A stretch of 42,535 nucleotides of DNA from the NCBI RefSeq assembly GCF_022803015.1, contig NZ_JAFKON010000018.1, forward strand, positions 1 through 42,535. The letters run 5' to 3'. Within the stretch, counting starts at the first letter, position 1; each line of letters begins with the position of its first letter. This stretch comes from Arthrobacter humicola (lineage in GTDB: Bacteria; Actinomycetota; Actinomycetes; Actinomycetales; Micrococcaceae). This document shows positions 16,329-25,371 of this stretch, in pieces. Both the position numbers and the translations under genes were made by a program. Under the pieces are notes generated by a model, which was given only the letters and a program-made list of their open reading frames with translations, was not told where the DNA came from and did not search any database.

Positions 16329-17403
16329 AACCACGTCCACCACCAGCACGGCGCCGGCTCCCGTGGCTGACAACACCAAGCCACTGGCCAGCGAACCGAA
16401 GGGCCGGACCGGCGCCGCGCGGATCCTGATGGGCCGTGACGCCGTCACCATCTACGCCCTGATTGCTTTCCTGATCTACGCCGCCATCGCCATCCCGCGC
16501 TTCGCCTCGCCGGTCACCACCGGCTTCCTGCTCCTGGACGTCATCCCGGTCCTGCTGATTGCCATGCCGATGACACTGATCATCATCACGGGCGACATCG
16601 ACTTGTCCGTGGCCAGCACCGCCGGCCTGACCAGCGCCCTGATGGGCGTCCTCTGGGCCGGCGGGACGGACATCTGGCTGGCCCTGGCAATCAGCCTGCT
16701 GGCAGGAATTGCCGCCGGCATGTTCAATGGCTTCCTGATCGCGGTCCTCGGACTGCCCTCCCTGGCGGTCACCATCGGCACCCTGGCGTTGTTCCGCGGT
16801 CTGGCCCTGGTCATCATCGGCGACAACGCCGTGGCCAACTTCCCCAAGGCGCTGACCGCCTTCTTCACCTCCAAAATCGGCGGCACCGGCATCCCCACGG
16901 TGATGATCGGCGTCGTCGTGGTGATGGTCTTCTTCGGCGTGCTGCTGCACTTCACACCGTTCGGACGCGGCCTCTATGCGATGGGCTACAGCAAGGAAGC
17001 CGCCAGCTTCGTCGGGATCAACGTCGCCCGCAGCAAGTTCTGGCTCTACGTCGGGTCCGGCGCCGTTTCGGCTCTCGCCGGCATCTACTGGACGCTGCGC
17101 TACACAAGCGCCCGCAGCGACAACGCCTCCGGCCTGGAACTGGCCGTCATCGCTGCCGTCCTGCTCGGCGGCGTGTCGATCTTCGGCGGCAAGGGCTCCA
17201 TCCCCGGCGTCATCGCCGGCGTCCTGCTGATCGGCACGCTCAACTACGCCCTCCGCCTGGCCCGGGTGTCCGACGTCGTCCTCATCACGGTGACCGGACT
17301 GCTGCTGATCCTCTCAGTGGTGGCGCCGAGCATCGGCTCCGCCATCAGGCAATGGCGACACACCCGCCGCGTCCGCCGAAGTTTCACCCGCAAGGCCACC
17401 TGA
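16321..17403 (+). CDS. rhaQ: Sugar ABC transporter permease (RhaQ-type)
   Basis: A 360-residue second CUT2 permease. It has a Thr/Ala-rich cytoplasmic N-terminus of about 40 residues, then about nine membrane segments. Family motifs are IIITGDIDLSVASTAGLTSAL, GMFNGFLIAVLGLPSLAVTIGTLALFRGLAL and GGKGSIPGVIAGVLLIGTL. The ATG lies inside the end of the upstream permease gene (ATGTCTGA), so the two are coupled. A 74-nt gap with a strong ribosome-binding site then leads to the binding-protein gene. Confidence 0.88.
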   Translation: MSETTSTTSTAPAPVADNTKPLASEPKGRTGAARILMGRDAVTIYALIAFLIYAAIAIPRFASPVTTGFLLLDVIPVLLIAMPMTLIIITGDIDLSVASTAGLTSALMGVLWAGGTDIWLALAISLLAGIAAGMFNGFLIAVLGLPSLAVTIGTLALFRGLALVIIGDNAVANFPKALTAFFTSKIGGTGIPTVMIGVVVVMVFFGVLLHFTPFGRGLYAMGYSKEAASFVGINVARSKFWLYVGSGAVSALAGIYWTLRYTSARSDNASGLELAVIAAVLLGGVSIFGGKGSIPGVIAGVLLIGTLNYALRLARVSDVVLITVTGLLLILSVVAPSIGSAIRQWRHTRRVRRSFTRKAT

Positions 17404-17477
17404 AATCTGCACACCACAACAAACCGCGCCCGCCTGGGACCGGCTGTACCGACCGCACGAAGGAAAAGGGAAGAACA

Positions 17478-18545
17478 ATGATGTTGAACCGCAAGAACAA
17501 GGGCCGGACCGGCCGACTGGGAAGCATGGTGGCCATCACCGCCGTGGCCGCACTGGCGCTGACAGCCTGCAACAGCGGCTCTGCATCCTCGACCGACACC
17601 AGCAGCCCCTCGGCAGGCGGCGGGGACCAGAAGATCACCTTCATCCCCAAGCAGCTGAACAACCCGTACACGGACGTTGTTCTGGGCGGCGGCAAGAAGG
17701 GCGCCACCGAGGCAGGATTCGCTTCCTCGCAGGTCGTCGGACCGCTGGAAGCCTCCGCCTCCAGCCAGGTTTCGTTCATCAACGCCGAGACTCAGGCCGG
17801 CACGAACGTCATCGCGATTGCCGCCAATGACCCCGACGCCGTCTGCACGGCCCTCGGCGAAGCCCGTTCCGCCGGCGCCAAGATCGTCGCGTTCGACTCG
17901 GATACCAATCCCGACTGCCGCGACATCTTCATCAGCCAGGTCGTCGCCAAGGACGTTGCCTTGATCCAGACCAAGCTGATTTCCGAGCAGATCGGCGGCA
18001 GCGGCGAGATCGCCATCCTGTCCGCCACCGCCAACGCCACCAACCAGAACGAGTGGATTAAGTACATGGAGGAGGAGCTCGCCTCCAACCCCGCGTACAA
18101 GGACATCAAGCTTGTGGCCAAGGTCTACGGCGATGACAACGACACCAAGTCCTTCCAGGAAGCCCAGGGCCTCATGCAGGCCCACCCGAACCTGAAGGGC
18201 ATCATCTCGCCCACCACAGTGGGCATCGCCGCTACCGCCCGGTACCTCTCAACGTCCGCCTACAAGGGCAAGGTTGCCCTCACCGGGCTCGGACTGCCGA
18301 ATGAAATGCGGCCCTTCGTGAAGGACGGCACCGTCAAGGAGTTCGCCCTCTGGGATCCGGCACAGCTCGGCTACGTTGCGGCGTTCGCCGGCAAGGCCCT
18401 CAAGGACGGCAAGATCACCGGCGCCGAAGGGGATACCTTCACCGCCGGCGAACTGGGCGAACGCAAGGTCGAAAAGGGCGGCCTGGTGATCGTCGGCCCG
18501 CCGACGGTCTTCAACGCCGAGAACATCGACAAGTACAACTTCTAA
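17478..18545 (+). CDS. rhaS: Rhamnose-type ABC substrate-binding lipoprotein (RhaS-type)
   Basis: A 355-residue lipoprotein with a signal peptide (GSMVAITAVAALALTAC; lipobox LTAC at about residues 30-33) and a Ser/Thr linker. A type I periplasmic-binding fold follows: KITFIPKQLNNPYTDVVLGG, NVIAIAANDPDAV, AKIVAFDSDTN and LKGIISPTTVGIAA. The pattern is that of LsrB/RhaS-like proteins. The start is the first of two ATGs, with GGAAAAGGGAAG upstream. A GC-rich hairpin lies 25 nt after the stop, which may raise its level relative to downstream enzymes. It is anchored outside the membrane and delivers the sugar to the permeases. Confidence 0.88.
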   Translation: MMLNRKNKGRTGRLGSMVAITAVAALALTACNSGSASSTDTSSPSAGGGDQKITFIPKQLNNPYTDVVLGGGKKGATEAGFASSQVVGPLEASASSQVSFINAETQAGTNVIAIAANDPDAVCTALGEARSAGAKIVAFDSDTNPDCRDIFISQVVAKDVALIQTKLISEQIGGSGEIAILSATANATNQNEWIKYMEEELASNPAYKDIKLVAKVYGDDNDTKSFQEAQGLMQAHPNLKGIISPTTVGIAATARYLSTSAYKGKVALTGLGLPNEMRPFVKDGTVKEFALWDPAQLGYVAAFAGKALKDGKITGAEGDTFTAGELGERKVEKGGLVIVGPPTVFNAENIDKYNF

Positions 18546-18570
18546 TCCTTACCTGACCCATCCCGAGCGG

Positions 18571-18598
18571 CCGGGCGGGCCGCCGACAGCCCGCCCGG
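18571..18598 (+). terminator. Intra-operon hairpin after the binding-protein gene
   Basis: Perfect 10-bp arms CCGGGCGGGC and GCCCGCCCGG surround an 8-nt loop. No U-tract follows. It is better read as a partial terminator or mRNA 3'-end stabiliser for the transporter segment than as a full stop, because the pathway genes continue 130 nt later. Confidence 0.6.
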
Positions 18599-18730
18599 CA
18601 CCTCACCACTTCACTCCGTTCCGCTTCACCGGTGCCACAGCACCGGGCCCACGGCGCCTGCTCCACAGCCGTGCCCGGAAACCACGTTCCGGAGCCCCAG
18701 TTCCCCTTTTTCATGCCGGAAGGCCCCCAC

Positions 18731-20179
18731 ATGAACCAGAAACAACCGGCAGACCGGCTGCTGCAACCGCATCGGCGCCGCCCCACCCGCATCGGGCTGG
18801 TCTCCGGCGGCCTCGGCGCGTACTGGCCCCAGTTCCCGGAACTGCTGCCGCAGCTGCGGGAGTCCGTCCGCTACGTCACCGGCCGCTTCCAGGAACTCGA
18901 CGCCGACGTCATCGACACCGGCTTCATCTCCGACGCGCAGGAAGCCGCCGTGGCCGGCGAAAAACTCCGCGTCGCCGACTGCGACCTCATCGTCATCTTC
19001 CTCACCACGTACCTGACGTCCTCCATGGTCCTGCCCATCGCCCAGCGCGCGAAAACCCCCGTCCTGGTGATCGACCTGCAGCCAACCGAAGCGATGGACC
19101 ACGCCAACTTTGACACCGGCAAGTGGCTGGCCTACTGCGGCCAGTGCCCGGTGCCGGAGGTCGCCAACGTCTTCCGCCGGGCCGGAATCGACTTCCGCTC
19201 AGTCTCGGGGCACCTCAAGCAGGAGTCCGCCTGGGAGCGGATCACCGCGTGGGTGCACGCCGCCGGCGTCCGCGCCCGGCTCCGCAATGCCCGGCACGGA
19301 CTCATGGGCCACCTCTATCCGGGCATGCTCGATGTCGCCACCGACCTCACCACCGTGTCCACCACCTTCGGCTCCCACGTGGAGGTGCTGGAATTCGATG
19401 ACCTCCGCGAACGGGTCAACGCCGTCACGGAGGCGGAGGTGACCGAACGGCTCGGGCTCGCCCGCGAACTCTTCGTTGTGGATGACTCCGTGAACGACGA
19501 CGACTTCGCGTGGGGCGCGAAGGTGTCCGTCGGCCTGGACCGCCTTGTGGAGGACTTTGACCTGGACTCCGTGGCCTACTATCACCGCGGACTGGCCGGC
19601 GAACAGCACGAACGGCTCGGCGCCGGGATGATCCTGGGCTCCTCCATCCTGACGGCCCGGGGCATCCCGATGGCCGGCGAGTTCGAGCTGCGGACCTCCA
19701 TCGCCATGCTGGCGGCCCAGGCGATCGGCGCCGGGGGATCATTTACCGAGATCCAGGCCCTGAACTTCCTCGACAACGTGGTCGAAATGGGACACGACGG
19801 TCCGGCCCACCTGGCCGTGTCCGCCCAGGACCCGCTCCTGCGCGGGCTCGGCATCTACCACGGCAAACGCGGCTGGGGCGTCTCGGTCGAATTCGATGTT
19901 CGCCACGGTCCCGTCACCACCTTCGGCCTCGGCCAGGACCCGGACGGAAGCTACGTGTTCGTCACCTCCGAGGGCGAGGTGGTTCCCGGCCCGCTCCTGC
20001 AGATCGGCAACACGACCTCCCGGGTGGACTTCGGCGGGGATCCCGGGCTCTGGGTGGACGTCTGGAGCCAGACCGGAATCGGCCACCACTGGGCCCTGTG
20101 CGTCGGCCACCGCGCCGCCGACATCAAGGCCGCCGCATCCCTGCTGGGCATCGAACACCGCCACGTGGTGCTCTCATGA
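18731..20179 (+). CDS. L-fucose/L-arabinose isomerase-like protein
   Basis: A 482-residue protein resembling the FucI/AraA isomerase superfamily: IGLVSGGLGAYWPQFPELLPQL at the start, CDLIVIFLTTYLTSSMVLPIAQ, HGLMGHLYPGMLDVATDLTTVSTTFGSH and a C-terminal GIGHHWALCVGH. I chose ATG 18731, with GGAAGG 7 nt upstream, over ATG 18713. It is coupled to rhaM by a 4-nt overlap, so it belongs to the operon. RhaI, an isomerase of a different fold, is encoded two genes later, so this protein is redundant for rhamnose or acts on another sugar such as L-fucose or L-arabinose. It could also have another role. Metal-ligand residues cannot be assigned with certainty by eye. Confidence 0.72.
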   Translation: MNQKQPADRLLQPHRRRPTRIGLVSGGLGAYWPQFPELLPQLRESVRYVTGRFQELDADVIDTGFISDAQEAAVAGEKLRVADCDLIVIFLTTYLTSSMVLPIAQRAKTPVLVIDLQPTEAMDHANFDTGKWLAYCGQCPVPEVANVFRRAGIDFRSVSGHLKQESAWERITAWVHAAGVRARLRNARHGLMGHLYPGMLDVATDLTTVSTTFGSHVEVLEFDDLRERVNAVTEAEVTERLGLARELFVVDDSVNDDDFAWGAKVSVGLDRLVEDFDLDSVAYYHRGLAGEQHERLGAGMILGSSILTARGIPMAGEFELRTSIAMLAAQAIGAGGSFTEIQALNFLDNVVEMGHDGPAHLAVSAQDPLLRGLGIYHGKRGWGVSVEFDVRHGPVTTFGLGQDPDGSYVFVTSEGEVVPGPLLQIGNTTSRVDFGGDPGLWVDVWSQTGIGHHWALCVGHRAADIKAAASLLGIEHRHVVLS

Positions 20180-20559
20180 GCACGCAACGCGTCTGCTTCC
20201 AGCTCCAGGTCAAGCCCGCGCTGATCGGGGAATACACCCGCCGGCACGCCGCCGTCTGGCCAGAGATGCTCCGGGCCCTCAAGGCCTCGGGCTGGAACAA
20301 CTACTCACTCTTCCTCCGGCCCGATGGGCTCCTGATCGGCTACTTCGAAACGGACAGCCTGACCGAAGCCCAGGCCCGGATGGCAGCCACTGACGTCAAC
20401 GCCCGCTGGCAGGCCGAGATGGCCGGCTTCTTCGACGACCTCGCCGGAGCGCCGGACCAAGGCTTCCTCCAGCTCACCGAAATCTTCAATCTCGAGGACC
20501 AGTTGTCCGCGGCCAACGCCGCCGGGGACAACCACCAACCGCAGAAGGAACAACCATGA
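20176..20559 (+). CDS. rhaM: L-rhamnose mutarotase
   Basis: A 127-residue protein of the RhaM/RhaU family. It begins RVCFQLQVKPALIGEYTRRHAAVWPEML, which contains the conserved Tyr and His of the active site, then GWNNYSLFLRPDGLLIGYFE and a C-terminal LTEIFNL. It interconverts alpha and beta anomers of L-rhamnose and so feeds RhaI. It overlaps both neighbours by 4 nt (ATGA). The last about 20 residues are a polar extension beyond the usual about 105-residue domain. Confidence 0.93.
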   Translation: MSTQRVCFQLQVKPALIGEYTRRHAAVWPEMLRALKASGWNNYSLFLRPDGLLIGYFETDSLTEAQARMAATDVNARWQAEMAGFFDDLAGAPDQGFLQLTEIFNLEDQLSAANAAGDNHQPQKEQP

Positions 20560-21734
20560 ACACCACAGAAACGGCCCTGGGCCGCCTCGGGGAACTCGCC
20601 ATCGAGGTCCCGTCCTGGGCCTACGGCAACTCCGGCACCCGCTTCAAGGTGTTCGGCACGCCCGGCACCCCGCGCACGGTCCACGAGAAGCTGGCCGACG
20701 CCGCGAAGGTCCACGAACTCACCGGACTCGCGCCCACCGTGGCGCTGCACATCCCCTGGGACAAGGTGGATGATTACGCGGCCCTGAAGGAGTTCGCGGC
20801 GGAGCTCGGCGTGGGACTCGGCACCATTAACTCCAACACCTTCCAGGACAACGAGTACAAGTTTGGTTCCCTGACCTCCTCGAACCCTGCGGTCCGCCGC
20901 CGCGCGATCGACCACCACCTCGAGTGCCTGGAGATCATGAACGCCACGGGCTCGCGGGATCTGAAGATCTGGCTCGCGGACGGCACCAACTACCCGGGCC
21001 AGGACGACATGCGCGGCCGGCAGGACCGTCTCGCCGAGTCGCTGCAGGAAATCTACGCGGCCCTGGGCGGCGAGCAGCGCCTGGTGCTGGAGTACAAGTT
21101 CTTCGAGCCGGCTTTCTACCACACCGACGTTCCGGACTGGGGTACCTCCTACGCCCAGACCCTGGCCCTAGGCGAGAAAGCCTTCGTCTGCCTCGACACC
21201 GGCCACCACGCCCCCGGCACCAACATCGAGTTCATCGTCATGCAGCTGCTGCGCCTGGGCAAGCTCGGCTCCTTCGACTTCAACTCCCGCTTCTACGCGG
21301 ACGATGACCTGATCGTCGGTGCGGCGGATCCCTTCCAGCTCTTCCGCATCATGCACGAGGTCATCCGCGGCGGCGGGTTCGGCAAGTCCGCAGGAGAGAA
21401 TTCAGCCGTCGCCCTGATGCTGGACCAGTGCCACAACCTGGAGGAAAAGATCCCGGGCCAGATCCGGTCCGTGCTCAATGTCCAGGAAATGACCGCCCGC
21501 GCCCTGCTGATCGACACCGACGCGCTGGCCGAGGCCCAGCGCAGCGGCGACGTCCTGGCCGCCAACGGCATCTTCAACGATGCCTTTTACACCGATGTCC
21601 GCCCCGCGCTGGCGCATTGGCGTGAATCCCGCGGCCTGCCCGCGGACCCGATGGCCGCCTTCAAGGCCAGCGGTTACCAGAAGAAGATCAACGAGGACCG
21701 CGTCGGCGGCCACCAGGCCGGATGGGGCGCTTAA
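20556..21734 (+). CDS. rhaI: L-rhamnose isomerase
   Basis: A 392-residue TIM-barrel isomerase of the Pseudomonas stutzeri RhaI type. Recognisable parts are LAIEVPSWAYGNSGTRFKVF at the start, the aromatic/His region VALHIPWDKVDDY, IWLADGTNYPGQDD, LEYKFFEPAFYHTDVPDWG and LDTGHHAPGTNIEFIV. The last two segments supply the metal-binding Glu, Asp and His residues. It converts L-rhamnose to L-rhamnulose in the cytoplasm using divalent metal. It overlaps rhaM by 4 nt and is followed after 5 nt by rhaD. Confidence 0.94.
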   Translation: MNTTETALGRLGELAIEVPSWAYGNSGTRFKVFGTPGTPRTVHEKLADAAKVHELTGLAPTVALHIPWDKVDDYAALKEFAAELGVGLGTINSNTFQDNEYKFGSLTSSNPAVRRRAIDHHLECLEIMNATGSRDLKIWLADGTNYPGQDDMRGRQDRLAESLQEIYAALGGEQRLVLEYKFFEPAFYHTDVPDWGTSYAQTLALGEKAFVCLDTGHHAPGTNIEFIVMQLLRLGKLGSFDFNSRFYADDDLIVGAADPFQLFRIMHEVIRGGGFGKSAGENSAVALMLDQCHNLEEKIPGQIRSVLNVQEMTARALLIDTDALAEAQRSGDVLAANGIFNDAFYTDVRPALAHWRESRGLPADPMAAFKASGYQKKINEDRVGGHQAGWGA

Positions 21735-21739
21735 GAGTT

Positions 21740-23779
21740 ATGACTGAGAACAAGACTGTTGAAGAACTGATCTCCCGTTCCAACCGCCTCGGCGCGGACA
21801 AGCGGAACACCAACTTCGCCGGCGGCAACACCTCCGCCAAGGGCACCGAAAAGGACCCCGTGACCGGCGACGACGTCGAGCTCCTGTGGGTCAAGGGCTC
21901 CGGCGGGGATCTGGGCACGCTGAAGGCCGAGGGCCTTGCCGTGCTGCGGCTGGACCGGCTGCAGGCGCTCAGGAACGTGTACCCCGGCGTCGAGCGTGAA
22001 GACGAAATGGTCGCCGCGTTCGATTACTGCTTGCACGGTAAGGGCGGCGCCGCGCCGTCGATCGATACCGCCATGCATGGCCTGGTCGATGCCGCTCACG
22101 TGGACCACCTGCACCCGGACTCCGGGATCGCCATCGCCACGGCCGCCGACGGCGAGGCCCTGACCAAGGAGATCTTCGGCGAGAAAGTGGCCTGGGTGCC
22201 GTGGCGGCGCCCCGGCTTCCAGCTCGGCCTGGACATCGCCGCGATCAAGGACGCCAACCCGCAGGCCGTCGGCACCATCCTGGGCGGCCACGGCATCACC
22301 GCCTGGGGCGCCACCAGCGAGGAAGCCGAGGCCAACTCGCTGTGGATCATCGAACAGGCCGAGCAGTACATCAAGGACCACGGCAAGAACGAACCGTTCG
22401 GTCCCAAGCTGGCCGGCTACGCCGCCCTCCCGGAAACCGAGCGCCGCGCGAAGGCCGCCGCCCTGGCCCCCGTGATCCGCGGCCTCGCCTCCACCGACAA
22501 GCCGCAGCTGGGGCACTTCAGCGACGACCCCGCCGTCCTGGCGTTCCTGGAAAGCGCCGAACACCCGCGGCTCGGGGCCCTGGGCACGTCCTGCCCGGAC
22601 CACTTCCTGCGCACCAAGGTCAAGCCGCTGGTCCTGGACCTGCCCGCCGACGCCCCGGTCCAGGACTCCGTGGCCCGGCTGAAAGAACTCCACACCGCCT
22701 ACCGCGAGGACTACCAGGGGTACTACGACCGGCACGCAACCCCGGACAGCCCCGCCCTGCGCGGCGCGGACCCGGCGATCGTGCTGGTGCCCGGCGTGGG
22801 CATGTTCTCCTTCGGCGCGAACAAGCAGACCGCCCGGGTGGCGGGGGAGTTCTACCTCAACGCCATCAACGTCATGCGCGGCGCCGAAGCCGTCTCCAGC
22901 TATGCCCCGATCGAGGAAGCCGAGAAGTTCCGGATCGAATACTGGGCCCTGGAGGAGGCCAAACTGGCCCGGATGCCCAAGCCGAAATCCCATGCCGGCC
23001 GGATCGCCTTGGTGACCGGGGCGGCGTCGGGCATCGGCAAGGCGATCGCCACCCGCTTCGCCGCCGACGGCGCGTGCGTGGTCATCGCGGACCTGAACCT
23101 GGACAACGCCCGGGCCGTGGCCGCGGAACTCGGCGGCGCCGACGTCGCGATCGGGGTCCAGGCCGACGTCACCGACGAAGCCCAGATCGCCGCCGCCATC
23201 CAGGAAGCCGTCCTGGCCTTCGGCGGACTGGACCTGGTGGTCAACAACGCCGGGCTCTCCATCTCCAAGCCGCTGCTGGAAACCACTGAAAAGGACTGGG
23301 ACCTCCAGCACAACGTCATGGCCAAGGGCTCGTTCCTGGTGGCCAAGGCGGCCGCACAGGTGATGATCGGCCAGGAGATGGGCGGGGACATCATCTACAT
23401 CTCCTCCAAGAACTCCGTGTTCGCCGGCCCGAACAACATCGCCTACTCCGCCACCAAGGCAGACCAGGCCCACCAGGTCAGGCTCCTCGCCGCGGAACTG
23501 GGCGAGTACGGGATCCGGGTCAACGGCATCAACCCCGACGGCGTGGTCCGCGGCTCCGGGATCTTCGCCGGCGGCTGGGGCGCCAAGCGCGCCGCCGTCT
23601 ACGGCGTGCAGGAAGAGGAACTGGGCAAGTACTACGCCCAGCGCACCCTGCTCAAGCGCGAAGTGCTGCCCGAAAACGTGGCCAACGCCGCCGCCGTGCT
23701 CACAGGCAGCGAGCTCTCCCACACCACGGGGCTCCACATCCCCGTGGACGCCGGCGTGGCCGCGGCCTTCCTGCGATGA
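21740..23779 (+). CDS. rhaD: Bifunctional rhamnulose-1-phosphate aldolase / lactaldehyde dehydrogenase
   Basis: A 679-residue fusion. Residues about 1-410 form a class II aldolase (AraD-like) domain with NTNFAGGNTSAKG and the zinc-binding HVDHLHP, followed by GGHGITAWG. Residues about 420-679 form a short-chain dehydrogenase with the NAD motif TGAASGIGKAIA, NNAGLS, catalytic Ser in YISSKNSVFAG and YSATK. This is the YuxG/RhaEW type: it cleaves rhamnulose-1-phosphate to DHAP and L-lactaldehyde, then oxidises the aldehyde to L-lactate. ATG 21740 is used over a start 18 nt upstream because the family begins MTENKTV-like. Coupled to rhaB by a 4-nt overlap. Confidence 0.93.
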   Translation: MTENKTVEELISRSNRLGADKRNTNFAGGNTSAKGTEKDPVTGDDVELLWVKGSGGDLGTLKAEGLAVLRLDRLQALRNVYPGVEREDEMVAAFDYCLHGKGGAAPSIDTAMHGLVDAAHVDHLHPDSGIAIATAADGEALTKEIFGEKVAWVPWRRPGFQLGLDIAAIKDANPQAVGTILGGHGITAWGATSEEAEANSLWIIEQAEQYIKDHGKNEPFGPKLAGYAALPETERRAKAAALAPVIRGLASTDKPQLGHFSDDPAVLAFLESAEHPRLGALGTSCPDHFLRTKVKPLVLDLPADAPVQDSVARLKELHTAYREDYQGYYDRHATPDSPALRGADPAIVLVPGVGMFSFGANKQTARVAGEFYLNAINVMRGAEAVSSYAPIEEAEKFRIEYWALEEAKLARMPKPKSHAGRIALVTGAASGIGKAIATRFAADGACVVIADLNLDNARAVAAELGGADVAIGVQADVTDEAQIAAAIQEAVLAFGGLDLVVNNAGLSISKPLLETTEKDWDLQHNVMAKGSFLVAKAAAQVMIGQEMGGDIIYISSKNSVFAGPNNIAYSATKADQAHQVRLLAAELGEYGIRVNGINPDGVVRGSGIFAGGWGAKRAAVYGVQEEELGKYYAQRTLLKREVLPENVANAAAVLTGSELSHTTGLHIPVDAGVAAAFLR

Positions 23780-25371
23780 GCCTTCCTGGGATGAGCCTTC
23801 CTGCGCTGAACACTGCGCCGCCAGCGGATACCGCGCCCGGCGGCGACCCGTTCGCTGGGAATGTCGATGCCGGCAGTGCTTTTGCCGCGATCGACATCGG
23901 CGCGTCCTCAGGCCGGGTCATCCTGGGCCGGGTCGCGGGCAGTCCCGGTGGGGCGAGGGCCGAGCTGGAGACCGTGCGCCGGTTCCCCAACGGGGTCAAG
24001 GAGCTCGACGGCGGCCTCCGCTGGGACTTCGACGCGCTGTTCGCCGAGGTCCTCGCCGGGCTCGCTGCCGCCGCCCGCGCGGCCGCGGCCCGCGGCGAAA
24101 GCATCGCCAGCATCGGGATCGACACCTGGGCCGTGGACTACGGGCTGGTCAACGACGCCGGTGACCTGGTCGCGGCGCCGTTCAGCTACCGTGACGACCG
24201 GTCCCGTGCCGCCATCTCCCGGGTCCACGAAAAACTCGATCCGGCCCGGCTCTACGCCACCACCGGGCTGCAGTTCCTGCCGTTCAACACGATCTACCAG
24301 CTCGCCACGGAGCCGGCGCTGGAGGGGCTGCAGGCGCTGCTCATCCCGGACCTCATCGGGTTCCTGCTCACCGGCCAGCGCCGCACCGAGGCCACCAACG
24401 CCTCCACCACCGGGCTCTTCGACGCCGTCGCGGGGGAGTGGGCCACGGAGTTCCTCACCGCCCTGGACCTCCCCACGAACCTGTTCCCGCCGCTGATCCA
24501 GCCCGGCGAGATGGTCGGCACCCTCACTCAGGACATCGCGGCACGCCTGGGACTTCCCGAAACCACCGCGGTGGTAGCCGTCGGCTCGCACGACACCGCC
24601 TCGGCCGTCGCCGCCGTCCCGGCGGACGCCGGAGGCGCTGGCGCCGGAGCTGCTAACGAGAATTTCGCGTACGTCTCCTCCGGCACGTGGTCCCTGGTCG
24701 GCGTCGAACTGTCCCACCCGGTCCTGACCGAGGCCAGCCGGACCGCGAACTTCACCAACGAACGCGGCGTGGACGGCACCATCCGCTACCTGCGCAACGT
24801 CGGCGGTCTCTGGCTGCTCAGCGAATGCCAGCGCACCTGGGCCGCCGAAGGCTACCGGCCGGGGCTCGAGGAACTGCTCGACGCGGCCGCGACTCTTCCG
24901 CCCGGCGGCCCGGTCATCAACGCCGACGACCCCTGTTTCATCGCCCCGGACAACATGCCCGAACGGATCCGGGCCGCGGTCCGGAACACCGGCGCTGTCT
25001 TGCCGGAGCATCCCGCGCACATCGTGCGGTGCATCCTGGACAGCCTCGCCGCCGGCTACGCCCGGACCATCGCCGACGCCGAACGGCTCGCCGACATCCA
25101 GGCCGGCGTCGTACACATTGTGGGCGGCGGATCCCAGAACCGGCTTTTGTGCCAGCTCACCGCCGACGCCACCGGCAAACGCGTGATCGCCGGACCCGTG
25201 GAAGCCACGGCCCTGGGCAACGTCCTGGTCCAAGCCCGCGCCGCAGGCGTGCTCAGCGGCGGGTTGGGGGAGCTGCGCGCGGTGGTGCGTGCCTCCCAGC
25301 ACCCGGCGGAGTACGTGCCCTCAGCCCGGGCCGCACACCAGAGCGTCGTCCCCAGCGGAGGTGCCCAGTGA
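23776..25371 (+). CDS. rhaB: Rhamnulokinase
   Basis: A 531-residue FGGY-family sugar kinase. The phosphate-binding motif is AAIDIGASSGRVILGR (about residues 37-52), followed by SIGIDTWAVDYGLVNDAGD with the substrate-binding Asp, and GSHDTASAVAAVP. The second nucleotide motif is SSGTWSLVGVEL, and IVGGGSQNRLLCQLTADATGK lies near the end. It phosphorylates L-rhamnulose at O1 for RhaD. The N-terminus carries an extra about 35 residues. The first codons are a duplicated 15-bp block (ATGAGCCTTCCTGGG, then ATGAGCCTTCCTGCG), so either ATG could be used. The second, at 23791, removes only MSLPG. Overlaps rhaD and lutA by 4 nt each. Confidence 0.92.
   Translation: MSLPGMSLPALNTAPPADTAPGGDPFAGNVDAGSAFAAIDIGASSGRVILGRVAGSPGGARAELETVRRFPNGVKELDGGLRWDFDALFAEVLAGLAAAARAAAARGESIASIGIDTWAVDYGLVNDAGDLVAAPFSYRDDRSRAAISRVHEKLDPARLYATTGLQFLPFNTIYQLATEPALEGLQALLIPDLIGFLLTGQRRTEATNASTTGLFDAVAGEWATEFLTALDLPTNLFPPLIQPGEMVGTLTQDIAARLGLPETTAVVAVGSHDTASAVAAVPADAGGAGAGAANENFAYVSSGTWSLVGVELSHPVLTEASRTANFTNERGVDGTIRYLRNVGGLWLLSECQRTWAAEGYRPGLEELLDAAATLPPGGPVINADDPCFIAPDNMPERIRAAVRNTGAVLPEHPAHIVRCILDSLAAGYARTIADAERLADIQAGVVHIVGGGSQNRLLCQLTADATGKRVIAGPVEATALGNVLVQARAAGVLSGGLGELRAVVRASQHPAEYVPSARAAHQSVVPSGGAQ

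Noticed and set aside
21731..23737. Very long open frame antisense to rhaD, and similar ones antisense to the ABC ATPase and yczE regions
   Set aside because: Stop codons are rare in all frames at this GC. The sense frames carry full catalytic motifs and the antisense frames none.
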